A DNA stretch of 64,000 nt, from positions 7,129,001-7,193,000 of the forward strand of contig NZ_JAZHSD010000001.1 of assembly GCF_036924745.1 (NCBI RefSeq), in the 5' to 3' direction. The notes below the pieces were generated by a model that worked only from the letters and a program-made list of their open reading frames with translations, was not told where the DNA came from and searched no databases. This document shows, in pieces, positions 27,330 through 35,359 of this stretch; position 1 is the stretch's first letter; each line of letters starts with the position of its first letter. The translations under genes were made by a program, and so were the position numbers. The stretch comes from Bradyrhizobium sp. AZCC 1693. Lineage in GTDB: Bacteria > Pseudomonadota > Alphaproteobacteria > Rhizobiales > Xanthobacteraceae.

Positions 27330-28124
27330 TCAGTCTCGATAAGACGGATCGGTGCGGTCGAGCTTGCGCAGCAGGGCCGGCCAGGCAAGGTTGCCATTAC
27401 GGGTGCTGCGGCCGGGCTTCGGCTGCATCCGCTCATAGGTGTCTTCGAGGACGTTCTGCGGGGGATAGATCAGCTTGGTGTTGCAGGACAGCGCCATGAT
27501 CTGGACCTGGCAGGCGCGCTCGAGGCGGAACAGCACGTTGAAGGCTGCCGGCACGGTCCGGCCGACCACCAGCAGGCCGTGATTGCGCAGGATCATGGCT
27601 TCATGGTCGCCGAGGTCTCTCACCAGCCGCTCGCGCTCGTCGACATTGTCGGCGATGCCTTCGAAATCGTGATAGGCGATGTGGAGAAACCGCATTGAGG
27701 TCTGCGCCAGCGGCAGCAATCCGCATTCCATGGCCGAGACGGCCATGCCGGCCGGTGTGTGCGTATGCGCCACGCAATCCATGTCGTGCTTGGCCATGTG
27801 GATGGCGCTGTGAATCACGAAGCCGGCGACGTTGACATCATAGTCGGAGGCGTTGAACAGCGTGTTGCCGTCGACATCGATCTTGATCAGGCTGGAAGCA
27901 TCGATCTCCTCGTAGAGCATCCCGTAAGGGTTGATCAGGAACTGGTCCGTTGTCCCCGGCACGCGGCAGGAGATGTGGTTGGCCACCATCTCGGTCATGC
28001 CGTACATCGCGGTGAGACGATAGCAGGCAGCGAGATCGACCCGCGCCTGCCATTCCTCCGGGCTCACCTGTTCGCGGACGGATTTTACGACCTTGACGGC
28101 GGGGGAGCTGACGGGAGGGTTCAT
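27330..28124 (-). CDS. Class II aldolase/adducin family protein
   Basis: A 264-residue protein with the metal-binding HTHTPAGMAVSA motif and a later histidine in ILRNHGLLVVGRTV, both characteristic of the AraD/FucA-like class II aldolase fold. The YGMTEMVANHISCRVPGTTDQFLINPYGMLYEEI block is typical of uncharacterised members close to 3-hydroxy-4-phospho-keto acid decarboxylases and aldolases. Probably a cytosolic zinc enzyme; aldolase versus decarboxylase cannot be decided. Its upstream region is where the insertion sequence landed, 78 bases before the start codon, so its native promoter may be disturbed. Confidence 0.85.
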   Translation of the reverse strand: MNPPVSSPAVKVVKSVREQVSPEEWQARVDLAACYRLTAMYGMTEMVANHISCRVPGTTDQFLINPYGMLYEEIDASSLIKIDVDGNTLFNASDYDVNVAGFVIHSAIHMAKHDMDCVAHTHTPAGMAVSAMECGLLPLAQTSMRFLHIAYHDFEGIADNVDERERLVRDLGDHEAMILRNHGLLVVGRTVPAAFNVLFRLERACQVQIMALSCNTKLIYPPQNVLEDTYERMQPKPGRSTRNGNLAWPALLRKLDRTDPSYRD

Positions 28125-28202
28125 GGCGCTTCTCCGAATTATCCGGCCCGCTAGGGCCGATCATTTGTCGGCAGGATAGCTGCAAATTTTGCTGCGCCGC
28201 AA

Positions 28203-28219
28203 GGCGGGCACCGCAGGCG
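28203..28219 (+). repeat. Target-site duplication, left copy
   Basis: GGCGGGCACCGCAGGCG occurs here and again at 29759-29775, exactly abutting the two ends of the insertion sequence. Seventeen bases is unusually long for a target duplication but matches what is known for IS1202-like ISNCY elements. Confidence 0.85.
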
Positions 28220-28274
28220 TGTCAGTAGCGCGTGATCTGTCGTGTGTTTGTAGCTCGTGAAGTGTCGTGTTTTT
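28220..28274 (+). repeat. Left terminal inverted repeat with two tandem 25-bp subrepeats
   Basis: After TGTCA, two tandem 25-base units (28225-28249 and 28250-28274) share 21 of 25 positions, both beginning GTAGC and containing CGTGA and TGTCGTGT. The tandem units look like duplicated transposase-binding sites. Confidence 0.75.
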
Positions 28275-28299
28275 GGTGCCCTGGAACAAAGGGGGCACG

Positions 28300-29652
28300 A
28301 TGGGCACGGCATCCATTCACGAGGGTGTACGACGGATGCGGTTTTCGGATTTGCTGGATCGGACGGAGGCGAAGGAACTGACGCAGGTGGCCGCGGCTGA
28401 GCTTCTCGGGATCAACGTGCGGACGTTTCAACGTTGGGCGGAACGCTATGAGGCGGAGGGCGATGACGGGCTTGTCGACCTCCGTATGGGGCGGCGATCG
28501 CCGCGGCGCGCGCCGGAGGAAGAGCTTGAGCGGATGCTGGGGCTGTTCCGGGACAGGTACGCGGACTTCACGGTGAAGCACTTCCACGAGCAGCTGCAAA
28601 AGCGGCATGGCTATGTGCTTGGCTACACGGTGACGAAGCTGGCCTTGCACGCGGCGGGCTTGGTGCGGAAGGCGCCGAAGCGTTCGGCGCACCGCAAGAA
28701 GCGTCCGCGCCGGCCGCTTCCGGGCATGCTGCTGCATCAGGACGGGTCGCGCCACGCCTGGATCGAAGGTCTGCCGGCGATGGACCTGATCGTCACGCTG
28801 GACGATGCGACGAGCGAGATCTACTCGATGTTTCTGGTCGAGGAAGAAGGCACGGCGTCGACGTTCCAGGCCTTGGGCGAAGTGATTGGCGGGCGCGGCC
28901 TGTTCTGCGCGCTCTACACCGATCGCGGCAGCCATTATTTCTACACCCCGAAGGCTGGCGAGAAGGTCTCGAAGACGCAACAAACCCAGGTGGGACGGGC
29001 TTTATCGCATCTTGGGATCGAGCATATCGCAGCCTATTCGCCGGAGGCGCGCGGGCGCTCCGAGCGGATGTTCGGCACGCTGCAGGGCCGGCTGCCGAAG
29101 GACCTGCGGCTCGCCGGGATCAGGACGGTCGAAGCCGCCAATGCGTGGCTGAGGGCGCATTACATGGCCGAGCATAACGCGGCGTTTGCGATCAAGGCCG
29201 AACAGCCGGGCACGGCGTTCGTCGCCGATCGCCACGAGGCTTGGCGCGAAGCGCTGTGCGTGATCGAAGACCGAACCGTCGCCAACGACAATACGATCGC
29301 ATGGAACGGTCGGCGGCTGCAGCTGCCGGAGAGCCGGCTCAGGCCCCACTTCGTCAAAGCCCTGGTGCGGGTCCATGAGTATCCCGATGGCACCGCGAGC
29401 GTGTTCCTTGGCCCGCACCGATTGGCGACGTTTGCCGCCGACGGACACCAGATCAGCCCCGACGCGCCTCAGCCTGGCAGCGTGCTCGGAGCCGTCAAGG
29501 ACAAGCCCTTGCGGGCGCGCAAGCGCGCGTCCTTGACCGCCCCTGCGCGCGCCGCCGTCGAGATAGCGCGGGTCGGGGCGGAGAAACGGGCTTCAAGTCG
29601 AACAAAGAAACCGACCAGGAGGGCTAACCCGGCAGCAATATCCGTGGCATGA
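28300..29652 (+). CDS. ISNCY family transposase (DDE type)
   Basis: A 450-residue transposase. The N-terminal helix-turn-helix region is LTQVAAAELLGINVRTFQRW (about residues 27-46) with a following basic linker. The rve-like catalytic core shows Asp148 (HQDGSRHAWIEG), Asp208 (LYTDRGSHYF) and Glu255 (RGRSERMFGTLQ), a DDE arrangement. The C-terminus is basic and alanine-rich. ATG 28300 is chosen because it precedes the conserved region; 11 in-frame codons upstream are possible. No frameshift or stop interrupts it. Confidence 0.9.
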   Translation: MGTASIHEGVRRMRFSDLLDRTEAKELTQVAAAELLGINVRTFQRWAERYEAEGDDGLVDLRMGRRSPRRAPEEELERMLGLFRDRYADFTVKHFHEQLQKRHGYVLGYTVTKLALHAAGLVRKAPKRSAHRKKRPRRPLPGMLLHQDGSRHAWIEGLPAMDLIVTLDDATSEIYSMFLVEEEGTASTFQALGEVIGGRGLFCALYTDRGSHYFYTPKAGEKVSKTQQTQVGRALSHLGIEHIAAYSPEARGRSERMFGTLQGRLPKDLRLAGIRTVEAANAWLRAHYMAEHNAAFAIKAEQPGTAFVADRHEAWREALCVIEDRTVANDNTIAWNGRRLQLPESRLRPHFVKALVRVHEYPDGTASVFLGPHRLATFAADGHQISPDAPQPGSVLGAVKDKPLRARKRASLTAPARAAVEIARVGAEKRASSRTKKPTRRANPAAISVA

Positions 29653-29708
29653 CCAACCCGGAGGAAACCGTCCACGCCTTCCGGCTCCTCCGAAACTCAA
29701 CAACGAAG

Positions 29709-29758
29709 GCGACAGATCACGAGCTACAAAAATACGACAACTTCACCCGCTACGGACA
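29709..29758 (-). repeat. Right terminal inverted repeat
   Basis: Read on the minus strand it starts TGTCCGTAGCGGGTGAAGTT and continues into a second GTAGCTCGTGATCTGTCG unit. It mirrors the left end, with the order of the AG and TC variants swapped between subunits. Confidence 0.75.
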
Positions 29759-29775
29759 GGCGGGCACCGCAGGCG
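29759..29775 (+). repeat. Target-site duplication, right copy
   Basis: Exact copy of 28203-28219 directly outside the right inverted repeat. Confidence 0.85.
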
Positions 29776-29835
29776 TTATTGCAGGTCTGGCGGGTGAAAT
29801 TCGAATGCGCTATGTCAGCAGGCGAGGTGAATGCC

Positions 29836-30846
29836 ATGACCGAGCGACGCTACCGGCTGATCGGCTCGACGGCATCGCCTTATGCCATCAAGCTTCGGGC
29901 CTTGCTGCGATACCGAAGAATCCCGTTCGACTGGGTCATCATGACCAAGGCGCTGCGCAAGGCGACCGAACATTTGCGGCCCAATCTGATTCCGGTGCTG
30001 CAGTATCCTGACGGGACTTACCGCGGCGAGACCACGACGCTGGCTTACGATCTGGAGATCCGTCACAAGGAGCGCTCCGTCATTCCCGACGACAAGGCGG
30101 TCGCGTTTATCTGCGATCTCCTGGAGGATCTCGCTGACGAATGGGCCGTGAAGCCGCTCTTTCTCTATCGCTGGTGGGATCCGGAAGATCAGGCCTATGT
30201 CGCGCGCTGGGCGGGGGAGGAGTGGTCGGTCTCGGAGGCCGCGACCGGGAGTGCGGAGGAAATCGAGCAGTTCCGGCAGCGGCAGATTTCGCGCATGGTC
30301 ATTCTCGGCGCGACGGTGGAAAACAAGCCGCTACTTGAAGAGAGTTACTTGCGAATGCTTGCGGCGTTCGAGCCGCATGTCGGGATGACCAATTATCTGT
30401 TCGGCAGCAGGCCCTCACTCGCCGATTTCGCCTGGTTCGGCCAGCTCAGCGAGATGGCGACCGACCCGACGCCGATGCGGATCATGCGCGCGAAGGCGCC
30501 GTTCACCGATCACTGGGTGCGGCGGCTGGACGATGCCTCCGGCGTGGAGGGAGAATGGTATCCGCGCGAACGGGCGCTCGGCGGCATGGCAGAGCCGTTA
30601 TTGAAAATCGCCGGCGAGCTCTATCTGCCGTTCCTGGTCGCCAACGCTGAAGCGTTTGCCAAAGGCCTTGACCGGCTGGAGATGAATGTCTGGGGCCTGC
30701 CTTATGCGCTGGCGCCGTTCAAATATCAGGTGAAGTGCCTGCAGCAGCTTCGCGGCAAGTTTTCAGCGCTCGATGCGGACAGCCGAATTGCTTTGCGGCC
30801 GGTGCTGGAGCGTACTGGGTGCTGGCGGTATTTGGCCAGCGGCTAG
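29836..30846 (+). CDS. Glutathione S-transferase family protein
   Basis: A 336-residue protein. The N-terminal thioredoxin-like domain is YRLIGSTASPYAIKLRALLRYRRIPFDWV with NLIPVLQYPDGTYRGETTTLAYDLE. The latter gives the cis-proline (PVLQYPDG) and a glutathione-binding E-T/S pair. A helical C-terminal domain follows (NYLFGSRPSLADFAWFGQL). It is longer than usual GSTs by about 100 residues at the C-terminus. GAGGTG precedes ATG 29836. The gene lost its original upstream sequence to the insertion sequence 78 bases away. Substrate unknown; cytosolic. Confidence 0.85.
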   Translation: MTERRYRLIGSTASPYAIKLRALLRYRRIPFDWVIMTKALRKATEHLRPNLIPVLQYPDGTYRGETTTLAYDLEIRHKERSVIPDDKAVAFICDLLEDLADEWAVKPLFLYRWWDPEDQAYVARWAGEEWSVSEAATGSAEEIEQFRQRQISRMVILGATVENKPLLEESYLRMLAAFEPHVGMTNYLFGSRPSLADFAWFGQLSEMATDPTPMRIMRAKAPFTDHWVRRLDDASGVEGEWYPRERALGGMAEPLLKIAGELYLPFLVANAEAFAKGLDRLEMNVWGLPYALAPFKYQVKCLQQLRGKFSALDADSRIALRPVLERTGCWRYLASG

Positions 30847-30865
30847 CTAAAAGCACGATACGATC

Positions 30866-31495
30866 TCATTTCCGGTGGCGGCTGCCCAGCGCCGCCGCGA
30901 CTGATTCCGGGTTTTTGATGCGTTCGATCAACATGTCGATGCGATCGCCGCCCCAGAACAATTCGCCGTTGAAGACCATGGTCGGCACGCCGAACACACC
31001 GAGCGCTTCCGCTTCGTCGATGATGCGGTCGTGCTCGGCCCGCGCAGGGCCGTGGACGTAGGCCTCGAACGCTTCGGCCGAGCCGCCGATCGAGGTGATC
31101 ACGCCTGAGATTGCCGGCAGCTCGTCGATTTCGAGATCATGACTCCAGAAGCGGCGGAATACCGTGTCGTGATAGGGGCGGAATAATCCGTGGCGCTGTG
31201 CGAACAGCATGCCCGCACTGGCATAAAAGGCGTCGTAGATGCGCCGCGGCCCTTTCATGGTGAGGCCTTGCGCATTGGCGTAGCGGCGCGCGTCCATATA
31301 GGCGTAGCGCACCTTGCGCCAGAAATGCGGCGTGCGCTCCTCCACCGTTCCCATGAATTCAGGAATGCGCAGCGTGTAAGGCAGCCATTCCAATTCGACG
31401 CCATAGGTTTCTTCGAGCTCGAACAGCCGCTTGTTGGCGACGAAGGCGTAGGGGCTCTTGTAATCGGTGTAAATTCGTACGCGCGGTTTTTCCAT
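30866..31495 (-). CDS. 2-hydroxychromene-2-carboxylate isomerase-like protein (DsbA/kappa-GST fold)
   Basis: A 209-residue protein. It starts RVRIYTDYKSPYAFVANKRLFEL, the NahD/HCCA-isomerase type active-site region in which SP replaces the CxxC of DsbA. It ends with VFGVPTMVFNGELFWGGDRIDML, the conserved cis-proline VPT and the WGxDR signature. These enzymes use glutathione to isomerise aromatic degradation intermediates, or belong to kappa-class GSTs. ATG 31495 follows GGACACGCC; in-frame codons upstream are not conserved. It converges on the GST gene with 19 bases between stops. Confidence 0.85.
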   Translation of the reverse strand: MEKPRVRIYTDYKSPYAFVANKRLFELEETYGVELEWLPYTLRIPEFMGTVEERTPHFWRKVRYAYMDARRYANAQGLTMKGPRRIYDAFYASAGMLFAQRHGLFRPYHDTVFRRFWSHDLEIDELPAISGVITSIGGSAEAFEAYVHGPARAEHDRIIDEAEALGVFGVPTMVFNGELFWGGDRIDMLIERIKNPESVAAALGSRHRK

Positions 31496-31576
31496 GGCGT
31501 GTCCTTGCTCGATCGGATTCCTGATCGGAACAGAGCATGGAACCATGCGACGCGGGTTGCCATTGCAAAAACGAAT

Positions 31577-31608
31577 GGGCCCCGGTGCATCAAAGCATCG
31601 CGGGGCCC
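31577..31608. terminator. Strong stem-loop, possible terminator for the minus-strand remnant
   Basis: GGGCCCCG (31577-31584) and CGGGGCCC (31601-31608) pair perfectly around a 16-base loop. An outer ACGAA...TTCGT pair extends the structure. On the minus strand a TTTTT run follows (ATTCGTTTTTGC), as expected for an intrinsic terminator. It lies just downstream of the stop codon of the minus-strand remnant at 31621. Confidence 0.55.
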
Positions 31609-31620
31609 GACATCTTCGTT

Positions 31621-31806
31621 TTAGGCGAAGGATTTCTGGTAGACACCAGTTGGTCTCAGGATCCGACAGCGCGTGGCCTTTGCGCTCCAGTCCCGCGGAT
31701 ATGTTCGAATTGTTGAAGGCGCAACGAGGCTGGCAGCTGCTTATGACCTCGACCGCACCTCGACCTTGCGATGAGCAAGGTCACCAGTCTGATCCGGTGG
31801 CGTCAT
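31621..31806 (-). pseudogene. Remnant of an unidentified gene (start region and tail only)
   Basis: On the minus strand an AGGAGGA ribosome site precedes ATG 31806 (MTPPDQTGDLAHRKVEV), but this frame stops after about 21 codons. A second frame then reads FNNSNISAGLERKGHALSDP, and a third reads TGVYQKSFA before TAA 31621-31623 and a terminator-like stem-loop. The ordered start, tail and terminator suggest a gene that lost its interior and suffered shifts. The family is not recognised. About 200 bases further upstream (31807-32013) nothing else is visible except a TTGACA hexamer near 31970. Confidence 0.35.
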
Positions 31807-32013
31807 GCTCCTCCTCAAGAGTTGGCCGACGGACTTGCGTCCGCTTTCGCTGCGTGTCGTCTCGATCATCTCACCGGGGCGCCAATGCCTGCGAAGTGGG
31901 GAGCCACCCGCTCCGTGACTCCAACAGGTGCAGCACTGAAATGCTGCGGCAGATGCCGGACGGTGTCAAGTCGTCCCAACAGCAAGTTGTGCGACCGGTT
32001 CCCGGGAACAATG

Positions 32014-33924
32014 TCAGAGCTTGGTCTGGCGGTAGTCCCGTAGGTCGGGGTCGTGGGTCATCGCCCAGTAATCCACGAACCGCCACGGCATCGCCGAAAA
32101 CACCCGGCCCTGACTGTTGCGGTAATAGGTGGTCATGCCTGGGTGAGTCCAGATCAACTGCTCATGCTCGGCATCAACTTGTCTGACGTATTGATCGTGC
32201 GCCTCGGGGCGAACATCGATCGCAGCGATGTCTTGCTCGATCATTTCGACCAGGCAGGCGGAGATGTACCTGCTCTGGCATTCCGACTGGAAGATCACGC
32301 TGCCGCCGTGCGCGGGGCCTGAATTCGGACCGAGCATCACGAAGAGATTCGGAAAGTCCGGCACGGTGAGTCCGAGATAGGCGGTCGGGTTGTCGTTGGT
32401 CCAGGCCGTCCTGAGACTCTTGCCGCCGCGTCCGGTGATATTGAGGCGCGCCGCCATCTCCGTGACCTTGAATCCGGTCGAGATGACGATGACGTCAGCC
32501 GGCCGCAACTTGTCGTCGGAGGCGACGATGCCGTCGCGGGCGAAATGATCGATCTTGTCGGTGACCAGTTCGACATTCGGCTTCGTCAGCGTCCTGAACC
32601 AGTTGTTATCGAGCAGGATGCGCTTGCCGTAGGGCGGATAGGTGGGCACGCATTTCTCGATCAGGTCGGGGCGGTCCTTCAATTCGGACAGGATGAAATC
32701 GGTCAGCTCCTCGCGATGCCGGTCATTGCCCTTGTTGACGGCGCGCTCGGGATGCGGCCATTCCGGGTCCTTGCGCAGGAACGGCAAAAGACCGTCGCCG
32801 TAGCGCCAGAACATGTTGAAGCGGTACCACTGAACGTAAAACGGCAGATGCGCGAGCAGCCACCGTGCGCCTTCGGTGATGGGATCGGAATAGCCTGCCA
32901 CGGGGCGCGCCCATTGCGCGGTGCGTTGGTAGACGGTAACCGACGCGGCGCGGTCGGCGATCGAGGGCACCAGCTGCATCGCGGTTGCACCGGTGCCGAT
33001 GACGGCGACATGTTTGCCGTCGAGTTTGACGTCGTCGGACCACAAGGCTGAGTGCAGCACCTCACCCCTAAAATCCTCCTCGCCCGTGAAGTGCGCGGGC
33101 GCGGGATCGTTGAGCTGGCCGATGGCGCTGACCAGCGTGGTCGATTCAAATATCTCCTCGCCATCGGCGGTCTTTAACGTGGAGATCCAGCGCCGCTTGT
33201 TCTCGTCCCAGCGCGACGATGTCAGTTCGGTGTTGAGCCGAAGATGTTTGCGGATGTCGTATTCGAGCGCGACCTTCTTGAGGTAGTCGAGCAATTCCTG
33301 ACGCTGGGCGAAATAGCGCGTCCACGGGTTTCGCGCGCCGAACGAGAACGAATAGGAATGGTTCGGCGTATCGACGCCGCAGCCCGGATAGCGATTGACG
33401 TACCAGGTGCCGCCGAGTTCGTCGTTTTTTTCGACAATGGTGTAGGGGATGCCGAGCCGGCCAAGTGCAACGCCCAGCGCGATGGCGCAGACGCCGGCGC
33501 CGACGATCAGGACATGTTGCTGCGCCAGCTTCTCACCGGAAGGAGGTTTGGTCCAGCGTGCCTCTCGGGGAATGAAACCCATTTCCTCGCGCATCAATGG
33601 CGCATATTCCGGCGTGACGTTCTCGCCGAGTGTCGCGCGCATCATCTTCAGCATCAATGCGTCGCCGGGATCGGTAATGACAGGGGTCGGCTCGCCGTCT
33701 TCGAACAACTTCAGCACGGCGGCGCGGATTTCGGCCTGGATTTCCTTGGGCATGCCGGCTTGCGGATCGGGAATCAGCCGCACGTCGCGCTTCGGCTTGT
33801 AGGGAGGTTCCAGCCAGCGCTCATCTCCGGTCATGTGCACCAGAACCATCAGCAGCACGCGGATGTCACCCTCCGCGATGGCCGACGACAGATCGAGCTT
33901 CTTGCGCGATACTTCGATGTTCAT
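32014..33924 (-). CDS. Flavin-containing / Baeyer-Villiger type monooxygenase
   Basis: A 636-residue FAD- and NADPH-dependent monooxygenase. The first Rossmann motif is VGAGVCAIALGVAL (about 141-154). The Baeyer-Villiger fingerprint F-x-G-x-x-x-H-x-x-x-W is met by FRGEVLHSALW (285-295). The NADPH Rossmann VIGTGATAMQL (from 309) follows. An N-terminal extension of about 135 residues precedes the FAD domain, as in cyclododecanone/cyclopentadecanone-type and steroid BVMOs. ATG 33924 has GAGGACATC upstream; the open frame continuing upstream is the shadow of the SDR gene. It lies in one operon with SDR, TetR and acyl-CoA ligase. The substrate is probably a ketone formed by the SDR, but this is inference. 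Confidence 0.9.
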   Translation of the reverse strand: MNIEVSRKKLDLSSAIAEGDIRVLLMVLVHMTGDERWLEPPYKPKRDVRLIPDPQAGMPKEIQAEIRAAVLKLFEDGEPTPVITDPGDALMLKMMRATLGENVTPEYAPLMREEMGFIPREARWTKPPSGEKLAQQHVLIVGAGVCAIALGVALGRLGIPYTIVEKNDELGGTWYVNRYPGCGVDTPNHSYSFSFGARNPWTRYFAQRQELLDYLKKVALEYDIRKHLRLNTELTSSRWDENKRRWISTLKTADGEEIFESTTLVSAIGQLNDPAPAHFTGEEDFRGEVLHSALWSDDVKLDGKHVAVIGTGATAMQLVPSIADRAASVTVYQRTAQWARPVAGYSDPITEGARWLLAHLPFYVQWYRFNMFWRYGDGLLPFLRKDPEWPHPERAVNKGNDRHREELTDFILSELKDRPDLIEKCVPTYPPYGKRILLDNNWFRTLTKPNVELVTDKIDHFARDGIVASDDKLRPADVIVISTGFKVTEMAARLNITGRGGKSLRTAWTNDNPTAYLGLTVPDFPNLFVMLGPNSGPAHGGSVIFQSECQSRYISACLVEMIEQDIAAIDVRPEAHDQYVRQVDAEHEQLIWTHPGMTTYYRNSQGRVFSAMPWRFVDYWAMTHDPDLRDYRQTKL

Positions 33925-33938
33925 GCTGATGTCCTCAA

Positions 33939-34713
33939 CTACGCGCTCGGCGCTTCGCGCAGGCCGCCATAGGCGGCCCAGGTGGTGCCTGCGATATATC
34001 CGGCGTCTACGGGTAGATTGATTCCGGTGACGCCGCTGCTCATCGGCGAAAGCAGCCACGCGATGGCGTGTGCGACCTCGATCGGCTCGACCAGCCGGTT
34101 CATCGCGGTCGGCCTTTCCAGCCATTTCCTGTTCAGCGCGCCGGAGGCGATACCGGCTTCCAGCATGGCGGTGCGCGTAAAGCCCGGCGAGACCGCATTG
34201 ACGCGCACGCCGCTGCGGCCCCATTCGGCGGCGAGCGTCTGCGTGATCTGAATGACGCCGGCTTTCGCGGCCGTGTAGGCATGGATCGGACCTGGACGTC
34301 ATGCCGGCAACGGAGGCGACATTGACGATCGCGCCATGCCGGCGCGCGGCCATCTTCACGCCGACGCTGCGGGTGACCAGAAACGTGCCGCGCAGATCGA
34401 TATTGACCTCGCGGTCCCATTGATCCATCCGCACACGCTCGATTGGGTGCATCTTGCCGAAGACGCCGGCGGCGTTGACCAGCCCTGCAATTGGTCCGTG
34501 CGCGGCCTCGATGTCGGCGATGCCGCTGACGACGGCGCTTTCGCTGGCGACGTCGAATGGTGCCGGCCACAGGACGGCTTGCGTTCCAGTCAATGGTTCC
34601 GGTGCGATGTCTGATATCACCACGCGCCGGCACTGTTCGGCCAGCAGCGTCGCAGTGGCGGCGCCGATGCCGCGGCTGCCGCCGGTGACGAGGACGATAC
34701 CCTCAGCGGTCAT
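33939..34713 (-). pseudogene. Short-chain dehydrogenase/reductase, single-base frameshift
   Basis: Reads from ATG 34713: MTAEGIVLVTGGSRGIGAAT (cofactor motif TGGSRGIG), then LVNAAGVFGKM and AIVNVASVAGMTS with the catalytic serine. It then leaves frame. The correct continuation is in another frame: HAYTAAKAGVIQITQTLAAE with the YxxxK catalytic pair, then VRVNAVSPGFTRTAM and GINLPVDAGY to a stop at 33939. One extra base between about 34279 and 34305 accounts for it; total length is normal (about 257 residues). Its start overlaps the TetR gene by 11 bases. It could provide the ketone substrate for the downstream monooxygenase. The lesion may be a sequencing error. Confidence 0.82.
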
Positions 34714-35359
34714 GGTTGTTGCCTTTGCTCGAGGTAAACAGCCCGCGCGTGACCAGCTTTCGGTAGGCGGAGATGACATGCTCAGGCGCCGCTGTAACGT
34801 TGCCGCCAACATAGGAGTAGCGACGGCTCAGATAACCGCGCGCGCCCATCAGTATATGGACGATGGCTTCGAACTCCTCATCGCTGAAATCCACGATTGC
34901 GCCGGCGTGGCGGGCGCGCCGGAGGATGCGGACATAGGCGGTGGCGATGTTGTCGAGGTGTTTTTGATAGCCGATCGGCGCGAAATATTCGGCTTCGTTG
35001 AGGATGCGCAGGAATTCCGGCACCTCACGGATGAAATCGAAGAAGGCGCTGAAGCGTTCGATTTCCTGCTTTGCCGCATGTGCGCTTCCGGTGCGCTCGC
35101 GGATGAAGTAAACCATGTCGGTGCCGACCTTCGGCAGCAATTGATCGAGCAACTCCTGGCGATTTTCGAAGTGATTGTAGAACGTTCCCTGCGCGACACC
35201 GGCCTCCTCGGTAATGCGGGCAACCGAAGCCTCGGCGTAACCCACTTTGCCGACGACCTTGGTGGCGGCGTCGAAGATTTTGCGCTTGGTCCAGACGTTG
35301 CGCTCAGCCCGGCTGAGTTTTGTCACCTTGCCCGGTGCGGCTTGCGATGATTGCGTCAT
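34703..35359 (-). CDS. TetR family transcriptional regulator
   Basis: A 218-residue repressor. A basic N-terminal tail precedes the helix-turn-helix (KIFDAATKVVGKVGYAEASVARITEEAGVAQGTFYNHFENRQELLDQLL, about residues 26-75), the classic TetR DNA-binding unit. The ligand-binding helices follow. The start overlaps the ligase stop (ATGA) and its own stop region overlaps the SDR start, so it is embedded in the operon it probably controls. The perfect inverted repeat at 36892-36920 in the divergent promoter region is its likely operator. The ligand is probably the acid or its CoA ester. Confidence 0.9.
   Translation of the reverse strand: MTQSSQAAPGKVTKLSRAERNVWTKRKIFDAATKVVGKVGYAEASVARITEEAGVAQGTFYNHFENRQELLDQLLPKVGTDMVYFIRERTGSAHAAKQEIERFSAFFDFIREVPEFLRILNEAEYFAPIGYQKHLDNIATAYVRILRRARHAGAIVDFSDEEFEAIVHILMGARGYLSRRYSYVGGNVTAAPEHVISAYRKLVTRGLFTSSKGNNHDR

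Larger units (their letters stand above)
28220..29758 (+). mobile_element. Complete ISNCY-type insertion sequence (1539 bp)
   Basis: The ends are defined by terminal inverted repeats starting TGTCAGTAGCG on the left and TGTCCGTAGCG (reverse complement) on the right, each extending about 50 bases. They are flanked by a 17-bp direct duplication. One transposase gene fills the element. All parts appear intact, so it may be active. The site of insertion is the intergenic region between the divergent class II aldolase and GST genes. The long duplication supports assignment to the IS1202-like branch of the ISNCY class. Confidence 0.88.

Noticed and set aside
32014..34812. A single open frame spanning an SDR-like N-terminus and a full monooxygenase (apparent fusion protein)
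   Set aside because: The middle portion is out of frame with the real SDR C-terminus and has no homology. The monooxygenase has its own ATG with ribosome site at 33924. The fusion results from the frameshift, not from biology.
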